Under the pieces are notes generated by a model. That model was not told the DNA's origin, did no database searches, and saw only the letters and a program-made list of their open reading frames with translations. The position numbers and the translations under genes are program-made. From assembly GCA_021295835.1 (NCBI GenBank), contig JAGWBP010000001.1, forward strand, positions 110,091 to 174,090: a stretch of 64,000 nt of DNA, read 5' to 3'. Below are positions 36,104-45,725 of this stretch, one piece after another; the stretch's first letter is position 1, and every line of letters begins with the position of its first letter. This DNA is from Gemmatimonadota bacterium (GTDB lineage: Bacteria; Gemmatimonadota; Gemmatimonadetes; Longimicrobiales; Gaopeijiaceae).

Positions 36104-37156
36104 CTATGCACCCGCGCCAGCCGTGGACGGATCCCCCGCCAGCTCCCGCAGGGCCCGCCTTGCGTAGACGGGCACCATTGCGCGGCGCCACTCCGCGTCG
36201 ACGATGATGTTGTCCAGCGGCCGGCACTGCCTGCGGGCGCGATCGGCGAGCGCCTCGACCACATCGGGTTCCAGCCGAGTCCCCGCCGCAATGGCGTCCC
36301 ACCCGCTCAGGAGCCGCGGCCGCGCCCCGAGCGCCGAGACCACGCCCCTGATCGTCGCGACGCTCGCGTCCTCGGCGAAGTCTGCGGCCACAGCCAGCGA
36401 AAGTAGCGGAAAGTCGATCGAACTGCGCTGCCTGAGCTTCCGGTACGCGCTCCTGCGGCCCGGCACAATGGGTATCCGAACGCGGGTCAGGATCTCGTCG
36501 TCCCCACGGCGTGTGTTCCTGATTCCGTCGGGAACGAAGAAGTCGGCGGCGGCGAGGTCGCGAGCGCCCGAGGGGCCCGCCAGGGTAAGGACGGCATCGT
36601 GGGCGATCAGCGCGGCAGGGGTGTCCGCCGAGTGCGCGGCGACGCACTTCCTACCCACCCTGGTCACATGGCAGACATCGCCGTCCTTCTTGAGGCAGTA
36701 GCCGAGGGCGTGCCGCCAGAACTTGGTCTGGTTGTAGTAGGTGCAGCGGGTGTCGAGGCATACGTTGCCACCAATCGTGCCCATGTTGCGCAGTTGGGGT
36801 CCGGCGACAAGTCCGGCCGCTTGGGCCACGGCGGGAGCGTGGAACCGCACGGCTGGGTGCGCGGCGAGATCGGCCAGCGTCTCGAGAGCACCGATCTCGA
36901 GGAAGGTGCCAGCCAGCTCCGCCGGACGCCCGTTCCCCTTCACCCCATCGCCCCCTGCGACCCGGGTGCCCTTCATGGCGTCGACCCGGTTGAGGGACAC
37001 CAGGTGCGCAGGCGTGAAGAGACCGTGCTTCATGTTGGGCATGAGGTCGGTGCCGCCCGCGATCGGCACCGCCTCGGGGCCGAGCCCCGCTAGGCGCTCG
37101 AGCGCCTCGTCCAGCGTAGCCGGGCGGTGGTAGCGGAAGGAGGGAAGCCGCAGCAC
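36104..37156 (-). CDS. hcrB: Molybdenum hydroxylase FAD subunit, 4-hydroxybenzoyl-CoA-reductase type
   Basis: FAD-binding subunit of a xanthine-oxidase-family enzyme, 350 residues. FAD motifs PIAGGTDLMP and GTIGGNV are normal. It carries the extra [4Fe-4S]-binding loop of the 4-hydroxybenzoyl-CoA reductase beta subunit: Cys138, 154, 162 and 171 have spacings 16-8-9, as I recall for HcrB. This points to a low-potential reductase rather than an ordinary dehydrogenase. It is separated from the large subunit by a DUF1460 gene. Confidence 0.9.
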   Translation of the reverse strand: MLRLPSFRYHRPATLDEALERLAGLGPEAVPIAGGTDLMPNMKHGLFTPAHLVSLNRVDAMKGTRVAGGDGVKGNGRPAELAGTFLEIGALETLADLAAHPAVRFHAPAVAQAAGLVAGPQLRNMGTIGGNVCLDTRCTYYNQTKFWRHALGYCLKKDGDVCHVTRVGRKCVAAHSADTPAALIAHDAVLTLAGPSGARDLAAADFFVPDGIRNTRRGDDEILTRVRIPIVPGRRSAYRKLRQRSSIDFPLLSLAVAADFAEDASVATIRGVVSALGARPRLLSGWDAIAAGTRLEPDVVEALADRARRQCRPLDNIIVDAEWRRAMVPVYARRALRELAGDPSTAGAGA

Positions 37157-37158
37157 GT

Positions 37159-37181
37159 CTAGCAGTCCACGGGGCTGCTAG
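37159..37181. repeat. Dispersed palindromic repeat, partial copy e
   Basis: CTAGCAG and CTGCTAG enclose TCCACGGGG. This resembles the right half of copies a and d. It fills the gap between the DUF1460 and FAD-subunit genes. Confidence 0.5.
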
Positions 37182-38170
37182 GCCCCCGGCGGAAGCGGCC
37201 GGGCCACCATGATTCCGTCCTGGCTCCCGATGCGTAGAATGCGCTCGGCCAGCGATTCCTCGCTGATCTGAACGTGCGACCCCACCAGAGGGGCGTGCAG
37301 GAGGTGCAGCTCGCCGTCCCGCCAGAGCGCGATTCCGGTGTGGGCGACGTCGAGGCCGGCTACCGTGCTCGTAGCGGCGATGATGTCGCCGTCGCGCACC
37401 CCGTGGACCACCGTCCCGATGCTGTCCTGAGGGACGTAGTAGCGCGCCTCGGCGCCGATTCGCGCCTCCACGCTCGCGATGGCGGCGAGGACGGCCGAGT
37501 CCGAAAGCTGGCGGTAGGCGTCCGGGTGGGTGGACATGAAGTCGACCGCACTGCTGTCGGGCACCCCTCCTAGCCGGCGCGAGAGGTCGAGGAGCACCCC
37601 GGAGGCCTCGTTGTCGGCGATCCACTCGCTGAAGTAGTGGAGGCGGCTGGGGTAGCCCGCGAGTTGGCCGCCCCGGTAGCGAAGCGCGGTTAGCTCGTGG
37701 CGGTAGGCGTCTTCGAAGGCGGCCGTGTCGTCGCCAAGCTCGGGACCCTTGCTCCAGGCGAGACGGGCGAGCACGACGACATTCTCGACGAGGGTGACGC
37801 AGTCGAGCGCCTCCAGGTTGACGACGAGGCGCTCCGGCCCCGGCAGCTCCAGTGTGCGGGGCTCGTACGGCGTACCCAGGAAGCGCTCGGCGATGCGCCG
37901 GACCAGCTCGCCGAAGTGGGGGAGCGAGTCCGTGGGAATGGACGCGCCCCACCGGAAGTGCTCGCGGGCGATCTCCCAGTCGCGCTCGGTGCCTGCGGCC
38001 GGGCGGTCCAGGGTGTCTGCGGCTGGCCGGGGGGCTTCGGAGACCTCCTGGCCCGCGGAGCTGCCGTCCCAGGCCGGAGGGCCGAGGAACACCAGGAGCG
38101 CCGCGATCAGGCCTGCCCGCGCCACGCGCCGGCCAGCAGCGCTCCGAGGACGGGATCCCTCACACGGCAT
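37178..38170 (-). CDS. DUF1460 family exported protein (amidase-like)
   Basis: A 330-residue exported protein of DUF1460 (N-acetylmuramoyl-L-alanine amidase-like, papain-type fold). The catalytic Cys region is NLEALDCVTLVENVVVLAR, then RGGQLAGYPSRLHYFSEW, and the catalytic His in DVAHTGIALW. The signal peptide is near residues 10-33. ATG at 38170 overlaps the large-subunit gene by 11 bp. A cell-wall function is unexpected inside a molybdenum-hydroxylase operon. Confidence 0.85.
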   Translation of the reverse strand: MPCEGSRPRSAAGRRVARAGLIAALLVFLGPPAWDGSSAGQEVSEAPRPAADTLDRPAAGTERDWEIAREHFRWGASIPTDSLPHFGELVRRIAERFLGTPYEPRTLELPGPERLVVNLEALDCVTLVENVVVLARLAWSKGPELGDDTAAFEDAYRHELTALRYRGGQLAGYPSRLHYFSEWIADNEASGVLLDLSRRLGGVPDSSAVDFMSTHPDAYRQLSDSAVLAAIASVEARIGAEARYYVPQDSIGTVVHGVRDGDIIAATSTVAGLDVAHTGIALWRDGELHLLHAPLVGSHVQISEESLAERILRIGSQDGIMVARPLPPGA

Positions 38171-40604
38171 GTCCCGCCCCCACCGCCTCTCCGATCCTTC
38201 CAGACACCTTCCCCCCGTCGGCCGCCTGCAGCGCCCGCCACACCCTGGGCGGCGAGAAGGGGAGCGAGTCCATGCGCACCCCCACCGCATCGTAGATCGC
38301 ATTGGCGATCGCCGGGATCGACGGGTGCAGCGGCCCCTCGCCAGCCTCCTTCGCCCCGTACGGGCCCTCGGGGTCGATCGACTCGACGATCAGCGACTCG
38401 AGTGCGGGGGTGTCGAGGCTCGTCGGGATCCGGTAGTCCAGGAGCGACGGCGCGTTGTGCAGTCCGGCCCGACCTTCGTCGGCGGACTTGAAGATGTGTT
38501 CCTCCATGAGCGCCTCGGCGAATCCCATGTACGCAGAACCCTCCATCTGTCCGGCCACGAGCACCGGATTGAGAGCCCGCCCGCAGTCGTGCGCGATCCA
38601 GATCTTGTCGACCGTGACGAATCCGGTCTCCGTGTCCACTTCGACCTCGGCCACATGCGCCGTGAAGGAGTAGGCGGGCGACGCGCCGATCGTGCCGCCC
38701 CGGTAGCTGCCGTGCACGTCCTTGGGAGTGTTGTACGACCCCGTCGCACCCAGGGTGCCGAACTTCGCCTCGGCCAGGTTGAAGGCCTCGCGGAGCGGCA
38801 TGCCCGTCCCGGTGTCGCCAGCCCGCAGCGCCATCCCGCCCGCCAGCAGCACCTCGCGCGGCTTCGCTTCCCACTCCTCCGCCACTGCCCCCTGCACCAT
38901 CGCCTTGAGCTTCCGCGCCGCCTGCAGGCAGGCGTTGCCCAGCATGAATGTCACCCGCGACGAGTAGGCACCCAGATCGACTGGCGTGAAGTCCGTATCG
39001 CCGGCGAGCACCCGGATGTGGTCGAGCGGCACGCCCAGCTCCTCGGCCACGACGTACGCCACCATCGAGTCCACCCCCTGCCCGATCTCGGAGGCGCCGG
39101 AGAAGATCGCCACCCTCCCCGAGCGATCGACCTGAAGCTGGATCCCACTCTGCGGCATCTCGTTCGGGTAGATCGGGTAGTTGGTGCCCGAGATGTAGGT
39201 GGATCCGGCCACGCCGACGCCTCTGCCGAAGGGAAGCCGCCGGTGCTTGCGCTTCCAGTCGCTCGCCCGCTCCACCTCGGCCAGGCACTCCAGGAATCCG
39301 TTCGAAGTAACCCGCAGCTCGTTGACGGTGCGCGTGTTGGCACCGATGAAGTTTCGCCGCCTGAGCTCGATGGGGTCTATCTCCAGGAGCTCGGCGATCC
39401 GGTCGAGCTGCACCTCGAAGGCGAAGCGTGGCTGCACCGAGCCGTGACCGCGCTTGGGCCCGCACGCTGGCTTGTTGGTGTAGGCGCGCGTCGAGTGGAA
39501 GCGGTACGCTGGCATCTGGTAGGGTGCCGTGAGGAGCTGCCCCGAGTAGTACGTCGTCACCAGCCCGAAGGAGGCGTAGGCGCCGCCGTCCAGGACGATC
39601 CTGGCGTCGACGGAGGTGAGCATCCCGTCGCTCGTCGCGCCGGTCCGGTAGCGCATGTGGAAGGGGTGACGGCCACGATGGGCGTAGAAGACCTCCTCGC
39701 GCGTGTAGAGGATCTTGACCGGGCGGCCCGTCAGCATCGACAGCTTGGCGACGCAGAACTCCAGGTCGAAGGGTTCCGACTTCCCTCCGAAAGCCCCACC
39801 CACGGGGGGTTGGATGACGCGCACCTTCGCCGGATCCACCTCCAGGACGCGGGCGAGCTCGCGGTGCAGGTAGTGGGGAACCTGGGTCGCCGACCAGACC
39901 GTCACCTTGCCGTCGCCCTCGGCCAGCCCGATGGCGCAGTGGGGCTCGATCGGCGTGTGAGTCGTCCCCTCGAAGAAGTAGTCGTGCTCGGCGATGACGT
40001 CCGCCTCGTCGAAGCCAGCGTCGACGTCGCCGAACTCCAGTTTGACTACTTTGGTCACATTCCCGCTCCACCCGGGCTTGCGTGGTTCGTGAATGTACGG
40101 ACCGGACGGCGCCGCGATGGCTTCGTGCGGGTCGAAGTACTCGGGAAGCTCCTCGTAGGCCACGTCTATCAGGTCGAGCGCGGCGATGGCCGTGTCCTCG
40201 TCGACCGCTGCGACCGCTGCAACACCGTCTCCGATGTAGCGCACCTTGTCCACGCAGAGAGGGTGCTCGTCGGGCGTCCAGGGGATGATGCCGTACGGCG
40301 TGGGCATGTCGCGGCCGGTGACGACCCCGTGGACGCCCTCCAGCGCCTCGGCGCGCGACGTGTCGATCGACACGATGCGTGCGTGCGGGTGGGGGCTCCG
40401 CAGGATCTTGCCGTGGAGCATCCCCGGGAGCGCGATGTCGTCGGTGTAGCGGGCGCGACCGGTCGCCTTGGCCAGCCCGTCGACCTTCCGCATGGGGCGG
40501 CCGATGGTGTTCAGGGGAGAAGCCCCGCTGGTTACGTCCCGCCGCCCGTTTGCCGCCGGGGCCGCTCCGTTCCCCGCGCCAAAGCCTTCGTTGCGCCCCG
40601 TCAC
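38160..40604 (-). CDS. hcrA: Molybdenum hydroxylase large subunit (molybdopterin-binding)
   Basis: Catalytic subunit of a xanthine-oxidase-family enzyme, 814 residues. It has PMRKVDGLAKATGRARYTDD, the molybdopterin motif PPVGGAFGGK, the loop CGPKRGHGS, and the catalytic Glu in YGAKEAGEGPLHPS. The FAD subunit's cluster loop suggests a 4-hydroxybenzoyl-CoA-reductase-like enzyme, but the substrate is not proven. ATGA overlap with the 2Fe-2S subunit gene. Confidence 0.92.
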   Translation of the reverse strand: MTGRNEGFGAGNGAAPAANGRRDVTSGASPLNTIGRPMRKVDGLAKATGRARYTDDIALPGMLHGKILRSPHPHARIVSIDTSRAEALEGVHGVVTGRDMPTPYGIIPWTPDEHPLCVDKVRYIGDGVAAVAAVDEDTAIAALDLIDVAYEELPEYFDPHEAIAAPSGPYIHEPRKPGWSGNVTKVVKLEFGDVDAGFDEADVIAEHDYFFEGTTHTPIEPHCAIGLAEGDGKVTVWSATQVPHYLHRELARVLEVDPAKVRVIQPPVGGAFGGKSEPFDLEFCVAKLSMLTGRPVKILYTREEVFYAHRGRHPFHMRYRTGATSDGMLTSVDARIVLDGGAYASFGLVTTYYSGQLLTAPYQMPAYRFHSTRAYTNKPACGPKRGHGSVQPRFAFEVQLDRIAELLEIDPIELRRRNFIGANTRTVNELRVTSNGFLECLAEVERASDWKRKHRRLPFGRGVGVAGSTYISGTNYPIYPNEMPQSGIQLQVDRSGRVAIFSGASEIGQGVDSMVAYVVAEELGVPLDHIRVLAGDTDFTPVDLGAYSSRVTFMLGNACLQAARKLKAMVQGAVAEEWEAKPREVLLAGGMALRAGDTGTGMPLREAFNLAEAKFGTLGATGSYNTPKDVHGSYRGGTIGASPAYSFTAHVAEVEVDTETGFVTVDKIWIAHDCGRALNPVLVAGQMEGSAYMGFAEALMEEHIFKSADEGRAGLHNAPSLLDYRIPTSLDTPALESLIVESIDPEGPYGAKEAGEGPLHPSIPAIANAIYDAVGVRMDSLPFSPPRVWRALQAADGGKVSGRIGEAVGAGHAV

Positions 40605-41068
40605 GTGCCCAGCCTCGCGGCGGCCGCTTCAACGGCGTCGTAGATCTTCTCGTAGCCGGTGCAGCGGCACAGGTTCCCCGCCAGCGCCGCCCTGATCTCC
40701 TCGCGCGTCGGCGTTGGGTTGCGGTCGAGCAGCGCCACCGAGCTGCATAGGATGCCGGGGGTGCAAAAGCCGCACTGCGCGGCCCCGTTCAGGTCGAACT
40801 CGTCCTGGACAGGGTGTGCCTCCACTGCGCTCGCGAGTCCCTCCACGGTGCGCACCTCGCGCCCCTCCGCCTCCCAGACGGGGGTTATGCACGACAGGAT
40901 GGCGCGCCCGTCCACGATGACCGTGCACGCGCCGCAGTCACCCTTGTCGCAACCCTGCTTCGACCCGGTCAGACCAAGTCCGTAGCGGAGCGTCTCCAGC
41001 AGCGTGTAGTGGGCGGGCACCCCGCACGAACGCTCGTCGCCGTTAACCCGCAGGCGGACAACTTCCAT
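40601..41068 (-). CDS. hcrC: Molybdenum hydroxylase [2Fe-2S] subunit
   Basis: 155 residues with both 2Fe-2S sites. The plant-type site lies in GCDKGDCGACTVIVDG, with a later Cys in AILSCITP. The second site lies in CGFCTPGILCSSVALL and LCRCTGYEKIYDAV. ATG at 41068 has AGGAGG upstream. It is the first gene of the operon. Confidence 0.95.
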   Translation of the reverse strand: MEVVRLRVNGDERSCGVPAHYTLLETLRYGLGLTGSKQGCDKGDCGACTVIVDGRAILSCITPVWEAEGREVRTVEGLASAVEAHPVQDEFDLNGAAQCGFCTPGILCSSVALLDRNPTPTREEIRAALAGNLCRCTGYEKIYDAVEAAAARLGT

Positions 41069-41708
41069 CCGCAACCTCCTCTCGTGCCCTGAAATATCGG
41101 TCCAGAGGAGGGATGGTGCCACCCCGAGATGCCGGTGCCCCAATGCGGCAGGAGCTGGTGCGAAGCGGTCCAGCCGAGGTGCAGCGCTGTTCGAACGCCG
41201 TGGGAGGTTTGTCCACGATGATTGGACGCCCCCTCCCGACGGCAACGACGATGTGTCCAGTGCGTGTCCCGCCCGCGAGAAAGCGTCGGCCAGCGGGAGC
41301 AGGTGACACCGCCCGTAGCTGGCGGGTCACTCGAGCCGACGGCTGCGGCACGTAATCAGCGAAATAGGCTTGGACGATCCGTCTGCGAAGGCAGCGGTCC
41401 TGGATTTGATCACCGAATTGGCCGTTCCGATCGAATTGATTTCCTTTTCGCAGAGATCGCGAGTAAGATGTTGGGTATGTCTTCCGGGGAGTCGCCGCCA
41501 CACCCATTATCGTCTTCGACAACGGCCAACTTGAGGGGCCCAATTCCCAATGGGAGGCTTCAGGGCGGATACCAGATCGAAGCTGACGGGGGAAAGAAAT
41601 GCACATTGGGAATCACCGCTCGTCTTGCCAACGGCGTGGCGGAGTCCCCCCCGCCTTCTGGTTCGGGAAGTTGACAGTTTTCGGCGGAGGGATGGCAGGG
41701 CCTCAGCC
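41069..41708. other. Intergenic region with repeat copy b
   Basis: 640 bp between the divergent hydroxylase operon and the receptor remnant. It holds the operon promoter region and the repeat at 41198-41217. No supported gene. Confidence 0.45.
41198..41217. repeat. Dispersed palindromic repeat, copy b
   Basis: CGTGG (41199-41203) and CCACG (41213-41217) enclose GAGGTTTGT, identical to the core of copy a at 14725-14745. The repeat-like flank GCAGCGCTG lies just before it. Confidence 0.65.
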
Positions 41709-42660
41709 ATGATTGGGACCGCCACGATGACCAACTTTACGCTCCTGGCCGGTACGTTGCAGCAGGTGACTCTAACCGGCGTTGTGCGCGACAGCATCGA
41801 TCTGGAACCGGTCGCCGGGCAGGCCTGCGGCTGGACCGCTTCGTGGGTCTGGCGACCGAATTCTCGCCCTTCGCGGAATTGGGCTACGCCGCATCGTGGT
41901 GGAGCGCGCGCATCTCGGCGGCCCGCTCGCACCAAGCGCTGGCCTCGGTGCGCAACGAGGAGTCGCTGTTTGCAAGCTTCCTAGCCTACGACCTTCTCGC
42001 CCCCGTTAGCGAACCGCCGGTTCCCCGCAACACCGAGTTCACGGCCGGGTGGGAGGGTTCGCGGGGACGGCTCAGGATTCGGCTGGACCTCTACGCGCGA
42101 GAACTGGACCGCCTCAGGCTGCCGGCGTTCGAGTCCAACCCGATCGAAGTTCCGGCGCTGGGGAATCCTGCGCGGTGGGAGCGGGCCAGCGGTGCGGCGC
42201 GCGGAATCGAGGCGACCTGGAGTTGGCTGCCGGATCGTGGGCTTTCGGCTCTGGGGACGTACCGGTGGGCCAGGGTGTCGCGAACCGTGTCCACGCGGAG
42301 CTACACGCCGCGCTTTCACCGTGAACATGAACTCGAGCTCGGGGCTTCCTACAGGCGCGGCACTTCTTCCTGGTCGGCCCGGTTCTCCCTGCGCTCGGGA
42401 CAGCCGGTCACGCCCGTACTCGCCATCGCCAGGCTTTCCCCTTCCCTCCCGTGGACCCACTACCCCGAGTATGGGCTCCCCGTCGACACGAGACTGCTCG
42501 CGGGCGGGTACAACTCCGAGGAGCTGCCGCGCTATGCACGCATGGACGTGGGCTGGCGTCGGGAAAGCGACGTGTCGTGGTTCGGAGGCGGGGTGGCGAC
42601 GGTGTATGCCTCGGTGGCCAACCTTTTCTACCGCGCCAATGTGGTCGGCATGCACGGTCG
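41709..42660 (+). pseudogene. TonB-dependent receptor remnant with large internal deletion
   Basis: Paralogue of the receptor at 8429-10760. The N terminus (LQQVTLTGVVRDSIDLEP) matches LQQATLSGVVRDSVDLEP of the intact copy. Near 41816 the sequence jumps to GLRLDRFVGLATEFSPFAE, about residue 474 of the intact copy, so the plug and half the barrel (about 1.3 kb) are gone. The frame also changes at that point. Homology continues to SVANLF and NVVG near 42650, then switches to the lipoprotein remnant. Confidence 0.85.
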
Positions 42661-43055
42661 CCACGGATGTCGAGTCGGCCAGGTGCCTGCGAGCGGCGCT
42701 TCCGGAGCCTGTCCGGGCGGGCGCGGACATCGGCATATTGGCGGTTGACGTGCGGGACATCCTCGAGACCCGGGAGGACGGCACGGAAGTGGAACTGCCC
42801 ACCCGCGACCTGCGCCTTGTCCCCTGGGTCGTCGATCCTGCCGCGACCGCCGACACGGTCTGGATAGAGGTGCGCGGAAAACCCCTGCGCTTCTCCCTCA
42901 CACTGCTGGGAATCGGCTGGAAGTTGACGAACTTTGTGTACATCGAGAGCCCCGCGATCCGCCCGTGGCCCAGCTTCGGCATAGAGGGCGACGGGGTGTA
43001 CGGGTACTTCGACGGCGTAGCGCGGTCACTGCCTGTGCGCGTGCTAGTAGAGTGA
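42660..43055 (+). pseudogene. Remnant of the receptor-linked lipoprotein
   Basis: Homologue of the lipoprotein at 7605-8432. SARCLRAALPEPVRAGA, TREDGTEVE, KPLRFSLTLLGIGWK and WPSFGIEGDGVYGYFDG match its mid and C-terminal parts. The signal peptide is missing, because its start was deleted together with the receptor end. A further internal stretch of about 60 residues after VRAGA is missing. The frame then stays open to the stop. Confidence 0.8.
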
Positions 43056-43255
43056 GGTTGGGCGGGAGCTAGGAGCGCCGCTACCAAGGGCGATCCTGAT
43101 TGGCGGTCACGCTGTGGGGCGCTGCGGACAACCGGCGGGAACGGCGAGGCGTCCCAAGTGTGGCTTAGTGGCTACCAGCGGCTGGGAGCCGCACGCTATT
43201 TTGTGTGTGATTGCCGAGCAGTCCGTGGTGATTTCAAGTGGGCCTCAGATGGAAA

Positions 43256-43270
43256 ATGTATATCATACAT
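43256..43270. promoter_or_regulatory. AT-rich palindrome before the Bat operon
   Basis: ATGTATATCATACAT is a perfect palindrome (6-bp arms, 3-bp centre) in an AT-rich island at about 43250-43310. It lies 60 bp upstream of the first gene of the operon. Probably part of its promoter or an operator. Confidence 0.5.
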
Positions 43271-43328
43271 GACATTATGTAAAGTGGGTACTACATACTG
43301 GAGAGGTGACCGCAGCGCTCCGGCGCGA

Positions 43329-43834
43329 ATGCGGCGCGGCGTCATCGCCCGGTTGTCGCTCGCCCTGACGGGCTTCGCCTTGACGGTGCCAGTCACCGCA
43401 GCCGAGGCCCAGTTGCTCGAGACTATGAAGGCGCTGTCGGAAGGCGGGAGCTGGCTCAACCTGCCTGTCCGCAGCGGGAAGGCCGCGCTTCGCGGACCTT
43501 TGGTTCCCCTCGGCGGACTCGCGATCAACGGTTGCTTCGTGGTCTGGCGGCGGCACTCGGGCGAATGGACTGTGCACGCCAAGGACGAGCGCAGCGGGCA
43601 GGCGATCGACACGGTCGCGATACCCGGAGCCCCGGTCAGGTTCGCCTACAAGGCCGGGTTCACGGCGCGGTTCTCCGTCGACGTCGAGTGGAGCGAGCCG
43701 CGCGACACGACGCTCTTCATATGGGTGGGGGCCTCGCGGGCTCGACGTGGAAGCAGCGACGACGGGGCCGAGGGGGACGGCGAGGACATCTGCACGCCTC
43801 GCAGCAAACATTCGAAGTCCGGAGGCGGGACGAA

Positions 43835-43838
<4 letters not shown>
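43329..43838 (+). CDS. Exported protein at head of Bat operon
   Basis: A 169-residue protein with a signal peptide ending AAEAQ. The mature part is about 140 residues, beta-rich in the middle (KAALRGPLVPLGG, then GCFVVWRRHSGEW) with an acidic and Ser-rich end. I recognise no family. ATGA overlap with the moxR gene (43835-43838) places it in the same translational unit, so a role with the Bat proteins is likely. Confidence 0.7.
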
Positions 43839-44824
<986 letters not shown>

Positions 44825-44834
44825 GGCGAGACCG

Positions 44835-45725
44835 GTGCAGGCTACGATGGTTACGCGCGACATACTGCGGCAGGTGCGCCGGATCGAGATCACGACGCGC
44901 GGTCTCGTGAACGAGGTGCTTGCGGGCGAGTACAACTCGGTCTTCAAGGGGCGGGGCATGAGCTTCGCCGAGGCTCGCGAATACCAGCACGGCGACGACA
45001 TCCGGGGTATCGACTGGAATGTGACGGCCCGCACCGGCTCGCCCCACGTCAAGGTCTTCGAGGAGGAGCGCGAGCTGACGCTGATGCTCGTGGTGGACGT
45101 CAGCGGATCGGCCGGATTCGGCACCCGCGACCGCCTGAAATCGGAGCTCGCGGCCGAGCTCTGCGGCGTCCTCGCCTTCTCCGCGACCAGGAACAACGAC
45201 AAGGTCGGGCTGATTCTCTTCTCGGACGGGATCGAGAAGTTCGTCCCGGCCCGCAAGGGTCGGCGCCATGCGCTGCGCATTCTCCGCGAGCTGCTCTACC
45301 ACAGGGCCGAGGGGAGGGGGACCGACATCGAGGGTGCGCTCGAGTACCTGGCGCGGGTAACGAAGCGGCGCGCGGTCGTCTTCGTCGTCTCGGACTTCAA
45401 CGCCCGCAGCTATGGGAGAGCGCTCTCCATAGCGGCCCGACGCCACGACCTGAACGCTGTGCGGGTGACCGACCCGCGCGAGGACGAGATGCCGCCGCTC
45501 GGGCTCGTCGAGTTCGAGGACCCGGAAACGGGGGAGCGGAGGCTCGTCAACACCTCCGCCAGGGGATTCCAGGAGAGGTATCGCGCCCACCGGGCGGAGG
45601 CGCGCGGGGAGGCCGATCGCCTCTTCCGCCGCAGCCGCGTGGAGGTGATCGACGTCGTTACGGGCACGCCGTACGAGCTTGTGTTGAGGCGCTTCTTCGA
45701 ACAGCGGGCCAGGAGGTCGAGGTGA
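44835..45725 (+). CDS. DUF58 family von Willebrand A-like protein
   Basis: 296 residues. The DUF58 signature GRGMSFAEAREYQHGDD is followed by RGIDWNVTARTG. The domain with a degenerate MIDAS (DVSGSAGFG) is typical. It usually works with MoxR and the Bat proteins. GTG start at 44835; the end overlaps the next gene as GTGA. Confidence 0.93.
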   Translation: MQATMVTRDILRQVRRIEITTRGLVNEVLAGEYNSVFKGRGMSFAEAREYQHGDDIRGIDWNVTARTGSPHVKVFEEERELTLMLVVDVSGSAGFGTRDRLKSELAAELCGVLAFSATRNNDKVGLILFSDGIEKFVPARKGRRHALRILRELLYHRAEGRGTDIEGALEYLARVTKRRAVVFVVSDFNARSYGRALSIAARRHDLNAVRVTDPREDEMPPLGLVEFEDPETGERRLVNTSARGFQERYRAHRAEARGEADRLFRRSRVEVIDVVTGTPYELVLRRFFEQRARRSR

